Source: Acidimicrobiaceae bacterium
GTDB lineage: Bacteria > Actinomycetota > Acidimicrobiia > Acidimicrobiales > Ilumatobacteraceae
Reading direction: 5' to 3'
DNA: 5,949 nucleotides
Assembly: GCA_947486675.1 (NCBI GenBank)
Contig: CANKUF010000051.1
Span: 1 to 5,949 of the forward strand
A program made the translations under genes and the position numbers. Of the stretch, positions 1 to 5,898 are shown piece after piece. The notes below the pieces were generated by a model. The model did no database searches, was not told where the DNA came from, and saw only the letters and a list, made by a program, of their open reading frames with translations. Numbering within the stretch: the first letter of the stretch is position 1; each line of letters begins with the position of its first letter.

Positions 1-6
1 TACAAA

Positions 7-1545
7 TCAGAAGCTATTTGTTTTAGCCAATTTCACTAAATGTTGCGTAAAGGGATCTGACGGAGAGTCAATTACGTCGCCAACAAAACCCTGTTCGACG
101 ACCTGACCATTTCTCAGCACAATAAGTCTGTCGGCAAATGACGCGATCAGGGCAATATCGTGCGACACAATCACCATTGACATTCCCGTTGCGATTTGCA
201 CGCTTGCTAGCATTTTCACAACAGAGGCCTGCACAGTTACATCGAGAGCAGATGTAACTTCATCTAACAACAACAGCTGTGGATGCGCCAACAACGCTCG
301 CGCGATTGCAACGCGTTGTTTTTCTCCGCCCGACATCTCACTTGGGTGACGTGTTAGAAACTGCTCTGACAACTCCACCGCATCAAGCGCCGCCAACACC
401 GCTTCTCGGTCGGCGTGGGTATAGCGCGCCACTGACTGTTCAACAGTTCGTACCGGATTTAGGGAGTCATCTGGATTTTGAAAGACCATTTGAATTTCGG
501 AAAGCACTGAAGCAGGACGATCGCGCAAGGGCGTCGTGAGATCAAAGCCATGTGCATTGTGAATTGAGCCTGAGGTGCTGGGAACAAGCCCACAGATGAC
601 TGATAAAAGCGTGGACTTGCCACTCCCCGATTCACCAATAACTCCAACTACTTCACCTTTTCCAACCTCAATATTTATTGAGTCAAGGGCTCGTGAAGAT
701 CCGTTTCTGATAACGGTCAGATCACGTACGACCACCACCGGTTGTTGCACGCTTGCATGAGGTTCTCGTATTCGCACATCTAAGCGCGGTATTGAGGCAA
801 GCAACGAACGCGTATACGGATCTGTTGGAGCAGCAAAAACTTGCCTCGTTGCACCGTGTTCCACGATTCGGCCACGGCTCATGACCGCAACTCGATCACA
901 CACTCTTCCGATAACACCAATATCGTGGCTCACGCACACAAGTGCGAAACCTCTCGACTCTTGCAATCGAACAATCGTTGCCAGCACATCTGCAGCGATC
1001 CCAACGTCTAATGCAGAGGTTGGCTCGTCGAGCAACAACAAGGACGGCGACCGCACAAGTGCAAGAGCGAGCAACACGCGCTGACGCTCCCCTCCAGAAA
1101 TCTGGTGTGGGTAGCGATTCAGATATTTTGCACCATCCAAACCAGCATCATCGAGCGACGACAATATTGTTTCGTCAGACACGTCACGACCAAGCGTGTC
1201 GCGAAAATGTGCTCGCACAGTTAAGTGAGACGTAAGCGCTTCACCGAGAGATTGTGCAACTAAAGCAACTGAGCTGCCATACATTTGCTGACGAACTTTT
1301 GGCGCAACAGTAAGCATGCTTACCCCTGCCGTCGACACATTTCCTGATGTGTGATGCAAGCCTGGCGATAACACTCCAGCCGCAATACGCAACAGCGTCG
1401 ACTTTCCGCTTCCTGATCCTCCGACGATGCCAAATTTCTCGCCCGCTTTGACTGTGAGATCTACTGAATCAAGAATCGGAGTCACAACCCGATTTCCATC
1501 TCGAGCCTCTACGCACACGTGATCAAACTGCAAAATGGCATTCAT
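7..1545 (-). CDS. ABC transporter ATP-binding protein, two fused nucleotide-binding domains (DppD-DppF type)
   Basis: This 512-residue protein would hydrolyse ATP on the cytoplasmic face to power the importer encoded upstream. It has two complete ABC domains in tandem. Domain 1 shows Walker A at about residues 42-50 (GGSGSGKST), Q-loop Q98, signature ISGGE at 149-153, Walker B ending in D173-E174, D-loop SALD at 177-180 and switch His207. Domain 2 shows Walker A at 304-312, Q356, MSGGE at 404-408, D428-E429, SALD at 432-435 and His462. A linker of roughly 15 residues near 255-270 joins them. All ATPase residues are present in both halves, so both look active. In domain 2 the usual Pro after Walker B Glu is Val (DEVTSALD). 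Domain 1 lacks the cysteine-rich C-terminal tail of DppD/OppD proteins. The fused layout is known from YejF and GsiA. The start overlaps the preceding permease stop by ATGA, implying translational coupling as the last gene of the operon. Family is certain; substrate is unknown. Confidence 0.96.
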   Translation of the reverse strand: MNAILQFDHVCVEARDGNRVVTPILDSVDLTVKAGEKFGIVGGSGSGKSTLLRIAAGVLSPGLHHTSGNVSTAGVSMLTVAPKVRQQMYGSSVALVAQSLGEALTSHLTVRAHFRDTLGRDVSDETILSSLDDAGLDGAKYLNRYPHQISGGERQRVLLALALVRSPSLLLLDEPTSALDVGIAADVLATIVRLQESRGFALVCVSHDIGVIGRVCDRVAVMSRGRIVEHGATRQVFAAPTDPYTRSLLASIPRLDVRIREPHASVQQPVVVVRDLTVIRNGSSRALDSINIEVGKGEVVGVIGESGSGKSTLLSVICGLVPSTSGSIHNAHGFDLTTPLRDRPASVLSEIQMVFQNPDDSLNPVRTVEQSVARYTHADREAVLAALDAVELSEQFLTRHPSEMSGGEKQRVAIARALLAHPQLLLLDEVTSALDVTVQASVVKMLASVQIATGMSMVIVSHDIALIASFADRLIVLRNGQVVEQGFVGDVIDSPSDPFTQHLVKLAKTNSF

Positions 1546-2339
1546 TCGCGGTCCACCAGTGCCTGAACAGCCAACACAAGAGAAGCAAGCATCACGATTG
1601 GTGCAATCACAGCAGTCGGATTGATCGTCATATACGAACGTGCCTCAGCGATCATCAAGCCCCACTCTGGTGTTGGCGGGCTGGCACCTAGTCCTAAAAA
1701 TGAAAGCGAACTGAACGCCAGAATGATCCAAGTAAATTGCATCGCAATTTCGGTAAACACCACTCTCCATACGTTGGGCAGCACCTCGCCGAGCAAGATA
1801 TTGACTCCCCGACCGCCTTGCAGTCTTGCTACTCGCACAAAGTCGCGAGCCAGTAACACTTGCGTACTTGCACGCGCTACTCGCGCAATTGGGGCCGCGT
1901 ACATGAAACCAAGAGTGACAATCAAGATGAATGGATCGTGCCCAAAGAAACTTGCAATCAGTAGCAGCAATATCAATGTTGGTAATGCAAGCAAGAAGTC
2001 AATCAACCTAGACAATGCCTCATCGACCCAACCACCAGCCAATGCAGCAAGTGAGCCCAGTGCAATGCCGATGACCGCAGAGAGCGCAGTTGCCAAAATC
2101 GCAATTACAAGAGATGGTCTGCCTCCGTGGAGCGCCCGACTCAAGACGTCTCGACCCAGTGCATCTGTTCCCAGCCAGTGAGCAGATGAGAATCCTTGCA
2201 ACATTGCGCCAGAATCTTGCTTGTCTGTGGGCATTAACGGCAGGAACGGCGCAATGAGGGCCACAACTGCATGAAACCCAAGTACGCAATACACAAATGT
2301 GCGAATTCGCGTTGAACGATGCTGCGGCAAATTGTTCAT
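1542..2339 (-). CDS. ABC transporter permease, DppC/OppC family
   Basis: This 265-residue inner-membrane protein is the second channel subunit of the importer. It begins with a hydrophobic helix at about residues 14-34, followed by the conserved OppC-type block around 54-77 (HWLGTDALGRDVLSRAL, then GGRPSL). Further hydrophobic segments lie near 77-101, 116-133, 137-155, 197-217 and 242-262. The EAA loop that docks on the ATPase is visible at about 167-189, ending in GEVLPN. The conserved SFLGLGASPPTPEWG motif sits at 213-227. The reading frame stops at VDRE directly after the last helix, so the usual cytoplasmic tail (LRDALDPRL-like) is missing and the protein is slightly shorter than the common 280-300 residues. 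Both ends form ATGA overlaps with neighbouring genes, placing it firmly inside the operon. Family assignment is secure; substrate is not deducible. Confidence 0.95.
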   Translation of the reverse strand: MNNLPQHRSTRIRTFVYCVLGFHAVVALIAPFLPLMPTDKQDSGAMLQGFSSAHWLGTDALGRDVLSRALHGGRPSLVIAILATALSAVIGIALGSLAALAGGWVDEALSRLIDFLLALPTLILLLLIASFFGHDPFILIVTLGFMYAAPIARVARASTQVLLARDFVRVARLQGGRGVNILLGEVLPNVWRVVFTEIAMQFTWIILAFSSLSFLGLGASPPTPEWGLMIAEARSYMTINPTAVIAPIVMLASLVLAVQALVDRE

Positions 2340-3283
2340 GATCGATGCTGTCTTAGTCGTGGATCAAGAAGTCGAACAACCGTGTCTGCAATGAGTGACA
2401 TCGTTAGATACGCACCGAGACTAAACAACACAATCGGCAAGATGACCGCAGTATCGCGATCTGAAATTGCATCAATGGTCAATCTGCCTAAACCCCGATA
2501 ATTGAAAATGGCTTCAGTCACAAAAGTGCCAGTAAGAAGCCAGGCGGCATCTACTGCAATCGTGTTCACTACAGGTGGCAATGCTGCTGGCAAAATATGG
2601 CGCAGAAGAGTTACTCGTTCTTTAGTTCCCCGCAGCCGGGCGCTTTCGACAAAAGGCATCGCCTGAATCGTTGTTACTCCAGCTTTCATGGTGCGCATTG
2701 AGTGCGCAAACACAACTGCTGCCAGAGTGAGCGCAGGCATCCAAATATGTGGCAGGAGCTCCACGAATGTTGCGTTGCTCGGTACAACTGTTACACCAGG
2801 AAATATTGGGATCCAGATCGAAAAGACCAACCATAAAATCGTGGCAATAACAAACTCAGGAAGCGTCATCGCGACTACTCCCAATGTGTTGATTGCTCTA
2901 CCGATGCGGCTTCGTGGAAAGCGGCCAATAAGCAAACCAGCAACAATTGCAGTTGGAAACGCCATAAGAGCGGCGACCAAAGCCAGCATCGCAGTATTGC
3001 GTATTCGTGGCAAAACGATCTGCGCAACCTGTTCGTCGCGCTTAATTGAGTAGCCAAGATCTCCCTGCACAACATCACTCGCCCAACTTCCGAGACGAAC
3101 GACTACAGGGTCATTGAGATGGTGCTCCACCCGACACTCGGCGATCTTGGCTTCTGTGCCAAATCGACCAAGTAATGCGGTGCAACCATCACCTGGCAGG
3201 GCATCAATTCCTAGAAATGACAGAACAGCAAGAGATACAAATGCACCAATTGTGAACAGCGCTCTTCGTGCCAAATTCTTCAT
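2336..3283 (-). CDS. ABC transporter permease, DppB/OppB family
   Basis: This is the first channel subunit of the importer, 315 residues from the ATG at 3283. Numbering from that start, a hydrophobic helix spans about 7-26, followed by LPGD and an external loop with two cysteines (about 34 and 50) and the conserved GDLGYS at 74-79. Further membrane segments lie near 96-122, 132-157, 180-196, 240-258 and 283-304. The EAA loop is at about 210-235 (from PFVESARLRG to ILPAAL), YRGLG is at 262-266, and the C-terminus carries the family DPRLR at 307-311. I prefer the ATG at 3283 because it begins with a basic MKNLARR immediately before the first helix and lies 7 nt after the binding-protein stop. 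An in-frame TTG at 3328 or ATG at 3325 would add 14-15 polar residues and overlap the upstream gene; no clear ribosome binding site decides between them. Family assignment is secure. Confidence 0.95.
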   Translation of the reverse strand: MKNLARRALFTIGAFVSLAVLSFLGIDALPGDGCTALLGRFGTEAKIAECRVEHHLNDPVVVRLGSWASDVVQGDLGYSIKRDEQVAQIVLPRIRNTAMLALVAALMAFPTAIVAGLLIGRFPRSRIGRAINTLGVVAMTLPEFVIATILWLVFSIWIPIFPGVTVVPSNATFVELLPHIWMPALTLAAVVFAHSMRTMKAGVTTIQAMPFVESARLRGTKERVTLLRHILPAALPPVVNTIAVDAAWLLTGTFVTEAIFNYRGLGRLTIDAISDRDTAVILPIVLFSLGAYLTMSLIADTVVRLLDPRLRQHRS

Positions 3284-3290
3284 GCCAACA

Positions 3291-4796
3291 TCACGAAACG
3301 CTGATTCGCTCCCATCGCACTGCATCAATCACGATTGGATCTATTCCCTTGACTTTGCTGCTCATTACTCGCGTAAGAGTCTTGTGATACGGCAGGAATA
3401 TTCCGGAATTTTCAAAGATGTGCTGTTGTATTGCAATGTACTTTTGCTTGCGCTGCGCCAAGTCCTTGGTTGATCTGGCGTCGTCAAGCATTGCGTCAAG
3501 GGCTTTATCCACTTGGCCGGTCGGGTTCCATGCGGCAGTGCTGCGATATACCTCGTTGAGCACCTGAGCAGCAGGACGCTGACCCCAGCTGTCAACAAAT
3601 GCAGACTCTTTCATCCATACGTCATCCCAGAATCCACTTGCATCGGCCATCTTTATCGTCACGCGAATTCCTGCATCCTTTACTTGTTGCTGATATGCCT
3701 CAACAAGTTCCACCATATGCACTTCAACATCGCTGGTGTAAATATCGATGTCAATTCCATCTGGGAAACCAGCTTCGGCCAGCAGTGCCTTTGCGCCTTC
3801 GGTATCTTTCGCGCATGGTCCGTCCCATCTATATGGGTCTGCTGTCCAAACAGGCGTATCGCATGCTGCGACTCCACCGCCTACTCCAAGCACAGTGTCT
3901 GCAATTACTTGACGATCTGCAGCGATTCGCAACGCTTTTCGCACACGCGCATCGTCAAATGGCTTTCGATCAACACGGAAATCAATTGCATTCCAGTCAC
4001 CAGATGGGATTGTCTGCAACGTGAATTTAGAGGTGTCACCAAAGATTGATGATGACTTGCCGTCAATGGCAAGCAGTAGATCTACTTGATCGCCTGCAAG
4101 TGCCTGCGCAGCAGATTGTGAATCAGCAAACGTAATGATTTCGATCTTGCTGAGTTCAGGCTTACCGAAGAAATAGTTCTCGTTCGCTACAAGAACAGTC
4201 GTTCCTTCAGGATCAAATGTCTCCATTCGAAATGGCCCCGTACCAATTGGCGCTTTGCCAATGGTTGCCTGTGAGTCGACAGGTGTCATGAGCGCGCGAT
4301 AGTCAGCAAGCAACGACGGAAGGTCTGCTTCTCCAGTTGATAACGAAAGCTTGACTGTGTAGTTATCAACTGCTTCAACGGACTCAATCACTCCAAGCAC
4401 CGCGCGCACTGGCGAGTCAAACTCTGGGTCAATCATGCGATTAATCGAGTACACAACATCATCGGCATTGAATTCACTGCCGTCATGAAACACAACACCT
4501 TCACGCAGAACAAGAGTCCACTCATTCAAATCTTCGTTAGAAGTCCATGAGAGAGCAAGCTCTGGAATTGGCGAGAAGTCTTTGTCAACACCAATAAGTC
4601 GGTCAAACACCATGTTGATAGTTGGCCATGTTCTGTTGCCGTCATATGGGTCCATTGTCTCGGCGCCACCGAAGCCGGCATCATTTGCAACTCGTAACAC
4701 CCCTGTGACTGTTGTGGCCCTGCCACACGCAGCAAGCATCAACGATCCGCACAACATTGCTGTAACGAATACACGAAGAATGATTTTGTTTTGCAT
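3291..4796 (-). CDS. ABC transporter substrate-binding lipoprotein, SBP_bac_5 (DppA/OppA) family
   Basis: This is the extracytoplasmic receptor of the importer, 501 residues from the ATG at 4796. It has a lipoprotein signal peptide: basic N-terminus, hydrophobic core and lipobox LAAC at residues 21-24, so Cys24 should be lipidated after signal peptidase II cleavage. The cluster C signature runs about 93-120 (WTLVLREGVVFHDG, then NADDVVYSINRM). GTGPF at 185-189, FDDARVRKAL at 280-289 and AKALLAEAGFPDG at 335-347 are all typical of the family. Cys312 and Cys328 could form a disulfide. Where peptide binders often carry an acidic residue near the ligand amino group, this protein reads DSWGQRP (about 402-408), so the ligand may not be a peptide; that is inference. 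An in-frame GTG at 4814 would add six residues, but the ATG gives a cleaner signal peptide and sits 7 nt from a TANNNT box. First gene of the operon. Confidence 0.95.
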   Translation of the reverse strand: MQNKIILRVFVTAMLCGSLMLAACGRATTVTGVLRVANDAGFGGAETMDPYDGNRTWPTINMVFDRLIGVDKDFSPIPELALSWTSNEDLNEWTLVLREGVVFHDGSEFNADDVVYSINRMIDPEFDSPVRAVLGVIESVEAVDNYTVKLSLSTGEADLPSLLADYRALMTPVDSQATIGKAPIGTGPFRMETFDPEGTTVLVANENYFFGKPELSKIEIITFADSQSAAQALAGDQVDLLLAIDGKSSSIFGDTSKFTLQTIPSGDWNAIDFRVDRKPFDDARVRKALRIAADRQVIADTVLGVGGGVAACDTPVWTADPYRWDGPCAKDTEGAKALLAEAGFPDGIDIDIYTSDVEVHMVELVEAYQQQVKDAGIRVTIKMADASGFWDDVWMKESAFVDSWGQRPAAQVLNEVYRSTAAWNPTGQVDKALDAMLDDARSTKDLAQRKQKYIAIQQHIFENSGIFLPYHKTLTRVMSSKVKGIDPIVIDAVRWERISVS

Positions 4797-4803
4797 GAAA
4801 CCA

Positions 4804-4809
4804 ACACTA
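4804..4809 (-). promoter_or_regulatory. Candidate -10 box for leaderless transcription of the transporter operon
   Basis: On the minus strand TAGTGT matches the TANNNT -10 pattern and ends 7 nt before the ATG at 4796, so transcription could begin at or next to the start codon. No Shine-Dalgarno sequence is visible before that ATG. The -35 region would fall near 4825-4832, overlapping the start of the divergent EEP gene; only a weak TTG-type match is visible there. The motif is short and could be chance. Confidence 0.4.
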
Positions 4810-4818
4810 GCCACTCAA

Positions 4819-4824
4819 TAGGCT
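4819..4824 (+). promoter_or_regulatory. Candidate -10 box for leaderless transcription of the EEP gene
   Basis: TAGGCT matches TANNNT and ends 7 nt before the ATG at 4832, compatible with a start of transcription at the start codon. A weak -35 candidate, ATGAAA at 4795-4800 (four of six consensus bases, 18-bp spacer), overlaps the start codon of the divergent binding-protein gene. No Shine-Dalgarno sequence is visible. Support comes mainly from geometry, which mirrors the box on the opposite strand. Confidence 0.4.
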
Positions 4825-4831
4825 GTGCAAT

Positions 4832-5692
4832 ATGAGATCACTGTCTGTTTGCTCCTACAACATCCAGTATTCATTAGGAGCAGACAACCGCTATGACCTC
4901 GCGCGAGCGATAGAACCGATTCGCAACGCCGACATCATCTGCCTGCAAGAGATTGACCGCAATTGGCGCCGTACCCATATGGCTGACCAGTTTGCCGAGA
5001 TTCAACAGTTACTTCCTGACAGATACTGCGTATTTGGGCCGTCTATCGATGTTGATGCGAGCCAAATACACCCCGATGGAACCATTGAAAACCGCCGGCG
5101 ACAAGGCGGTCAAATGATCGCCAGTCGATATCCAATTGCATCATCACGGGTTATTCATATGCCAAAAGATGACACGGGTGTCAATATGAACATGTGGAGC
5201 GTTGCTCTTGAAGCCGTGATCATTGCACCCGAGGGACAGATTCGGGTCATCAACCTTCATCTCACCGATGTCACCGAAGCCAACCGAATTACACAAATCG
5301 AATCGCTCCTCAAACACTGTGCGGCCGCAACGGTTGAAGGCGGTGCTTGGAATGGCGATGAAGGCGACGATGAGTATCGCGAACATTGGCAGATGAACGA
5401 CACTGCTCCACAAATGCCAGTCGAGGTCATTCTGACTGGCGACTTTAATGACGAGCCTGATTCACACGTGATCAAACTTGTGACCGATGCAGGATTTATT
5501 GATACATGGTCACTTTCTGAAGCGACTGCGGCATCAACTGCGACATTCAAGAAAAACCCAGAACAAGGAACTGACCGCGACCTGCGCATTGACTTTATTT
5601 TTGTTTCGCCACACTTTGAAGTAGTCAACGCTCACATTGACGGAATTACAGATGCGTCCGATCATCAGCCCGTGTGGGCAACGCTTTCTTAG
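4832..5692 (+). CDS. Endonuclease/exonuclease/phosphatase (EEP) family metal-dependent hydrolase
   Basis: This 286-residue protein belongs to the EEP (DNase I-like) superfamily, whose members cleave phosphoester bonds in nucleic acids, inositol phosphates or lipid head groups using a divalent metal. The conserved motifs appear in order: SYNIQ with Asn10, LQE with metal-ligand Glu40, QMIASRYP near 94-101, NLHL with His143, LTGDFND with Asp204 and Asn206, RIDFIFVS with Asp254, and the terminal SDHQPV with Asp277 and His278. All catalytic positions are present, so it should be active. There is no signal peptide or membrane segment, so it is probably cytoplasmic. An acidic loop at about 168-195 separates two core strands and looks like a lineage-specific insertion. 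The first fold strand starts within a few residues of the ATG, which supports this start. It diverges from the transporter operon across 35 bp. The exact substrate cannot be told from sequence, and a functional link with the transporter is only suggested by position. Confidence 0.92.
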   Translation: MRSLSVCSYNIQYSLGADNRYDLARAIEPIRNADIICLQEIDRNWRRTHMADQFAEIQQLLPDRYCVFGPSIDVDASQIHPDGTIENRRRQGGQMIASRYPIASSRVIHMPKDDTGVNMNMWSVALEAVIIAPEGQIRVINLHLTDVTEANRITQIESLLKHCAAATVEGGAWNGDEGDDEYREHWQMNDTAPQMPVEVILTGDFNDEPDSHVIKLVTDAGFIDTWSLSEATAASTATFKKNPEQGTDRDLRIDFIFVSPHFEVVNAHIDGITDASDHQPVWATLS

Positions 5693-5765
5693 TGCCCCCG
5701 GCATGAATCGAACATGCGACCTGCGGTTTAGGAAACCGTCGCTCTATCCACTGAGCTACGGGGGC
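5693..5765 (-). tRNA. tRNA-Arg (anticodon CCU)
   Basis: The 73-nt minus-strand sequence folds as a complete cloverleaf. The acceptor stem GCCCCCG pairs fully with CGGGGGC; T8-A9 follow; the D stem is GCTC/GAGC with GG in the loop; the anticodon stem has four pairs plus one A-C mismatch at its outer end; the loop TTCCTAA gives anticodon CCT; the variable loop has 5 nt; the T arm is GCATG/CATGC with loop TTCGATT. A20 in the D loop and discriminator A73 agree with arginine identity. It would read AGG codons. CCA is not encoded, so it must be added by the CCA-adding enzyme. Its 3' end directly touches the stop codon of the convergent EEP gene, and no terminator follows it. Confidence 0.97.
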
Positions 5766-5770
5766 GGGGA

Positions 5771-5793
5771 TGGTGCGAAATGTGGTGCGAAAT
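5771..5793. repeat. 11-bp direct repeat upstream of the tRNA gene
   Basis: TGGTGCGAAAT occurs at 5771-5781 and again at 5783-5793, separated by a single G, giving a 12-bp period. The second copy runs into a palindrome, GCGAA-A-TTCGC at 5787-5797. The placement 6-32 bp before the mature tRNA 5' end means it would lie in the tRNA precursor leader or in its promoter. The repeat is exact; a function is not shown. Confidence 0.7.
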
Positions 5794-5864
5794 TCGCCGA
5801 CACACCTCACGTCATCAATAGAAAGGTTACTTAAGATTTTGGGCAGGCGACAGCGGCGAGCAAG

Positions 5865-5892
5865 GTGTCACCCGTGAAACTGCTGTTATCTT
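5865..5892 (+). promoter_or_regulatory. Candidate extended -10 promoter for the gene at the right edge
   Basis: TATCTT at 5887-5892 fits TANNNT and is preceded by TGT, an extended -10 element. A -35 candidate GTGTCA at 5865-5870 matches TTGACA at four of six positions with a 16-bp spacer. The -10 box ends 6 nt before the ATG at 5899, so transcription would start at or beside the start codon, giving a leaderless message. The -35 lies inside a short inverted repeat, GGTG-T-CACC at 5864-5872. Confidence 0.5.
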
Positions 5893-5898
5893 TTCCTT

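Larger units (their letters stand above)
5766..5898. other. Intergenic region between divergent tRNA-Arg and partial gene
   Basis: These 133 bp must hold the promoters for the minus-strand tRNA and the plus-strand gene at the right edge. The half next to the tRNA carries an 11-bp direct repeat and a small palindrome. A minus-strand TAACCT at 5829-5824 fits TANNNT and could serve the tRNA with a leader of about 50 nt, but I see no good -35 for it. The half next to the partial gene has a better promoter candidate. No open reading frame or hairpin with a T-run is visible. Confidence 0.6.

Noticed and set aside
1621..2181. Plus-strand open frame of 186 codons opposite the DppC-type permease
   Set aside because: It is the antisense shadow of a gene with full family motifs; its composition (Ser, Asn, Pro, Ala rich) shows no domain and no promoter or start signal supports it.
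3513..4049. Plus-strand open frame of 178 codons opposite the substrate-binding protein
   Set aside because: It lies wholly within the conserved binding-protein gene on the other strand, and its translation has no recognisable motif and improbable Cys/His/Arg content.
4797..4814. GTG at 4814 as start of the binding protein
   Set aside because: It adds six residues before a standard lipoprotein signal peptide and would lie inside the proposed -10 region; the ATG at 4796 explains the signal peptide better. It is not excluded.
5693..5765. tRNA-Arg as attachment site of an integrated element
   Set aside because: No integrase gene, no second copy of the tRNA 3' end and no phage or plasmid genes are visible in this window.
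5694..5765. The GC-rich stem at both ends of the tRNA as an intrinsic terminator for the EEP gene
   Set aside because: The stem is the tRNA acceptor stem, its loop spans the whole tRNA, and no T-run follows on the plus strand.
5637..5834. Plus-strand open frame of 65 codons running over the tRNA gene
   Set aside because: Its central part (MNRTCDLRFRKPSLYPLSYGG-like) is the antisense translation of a tRNA, a well-known false protein in databases, and it overlaps the intact EEP gene.
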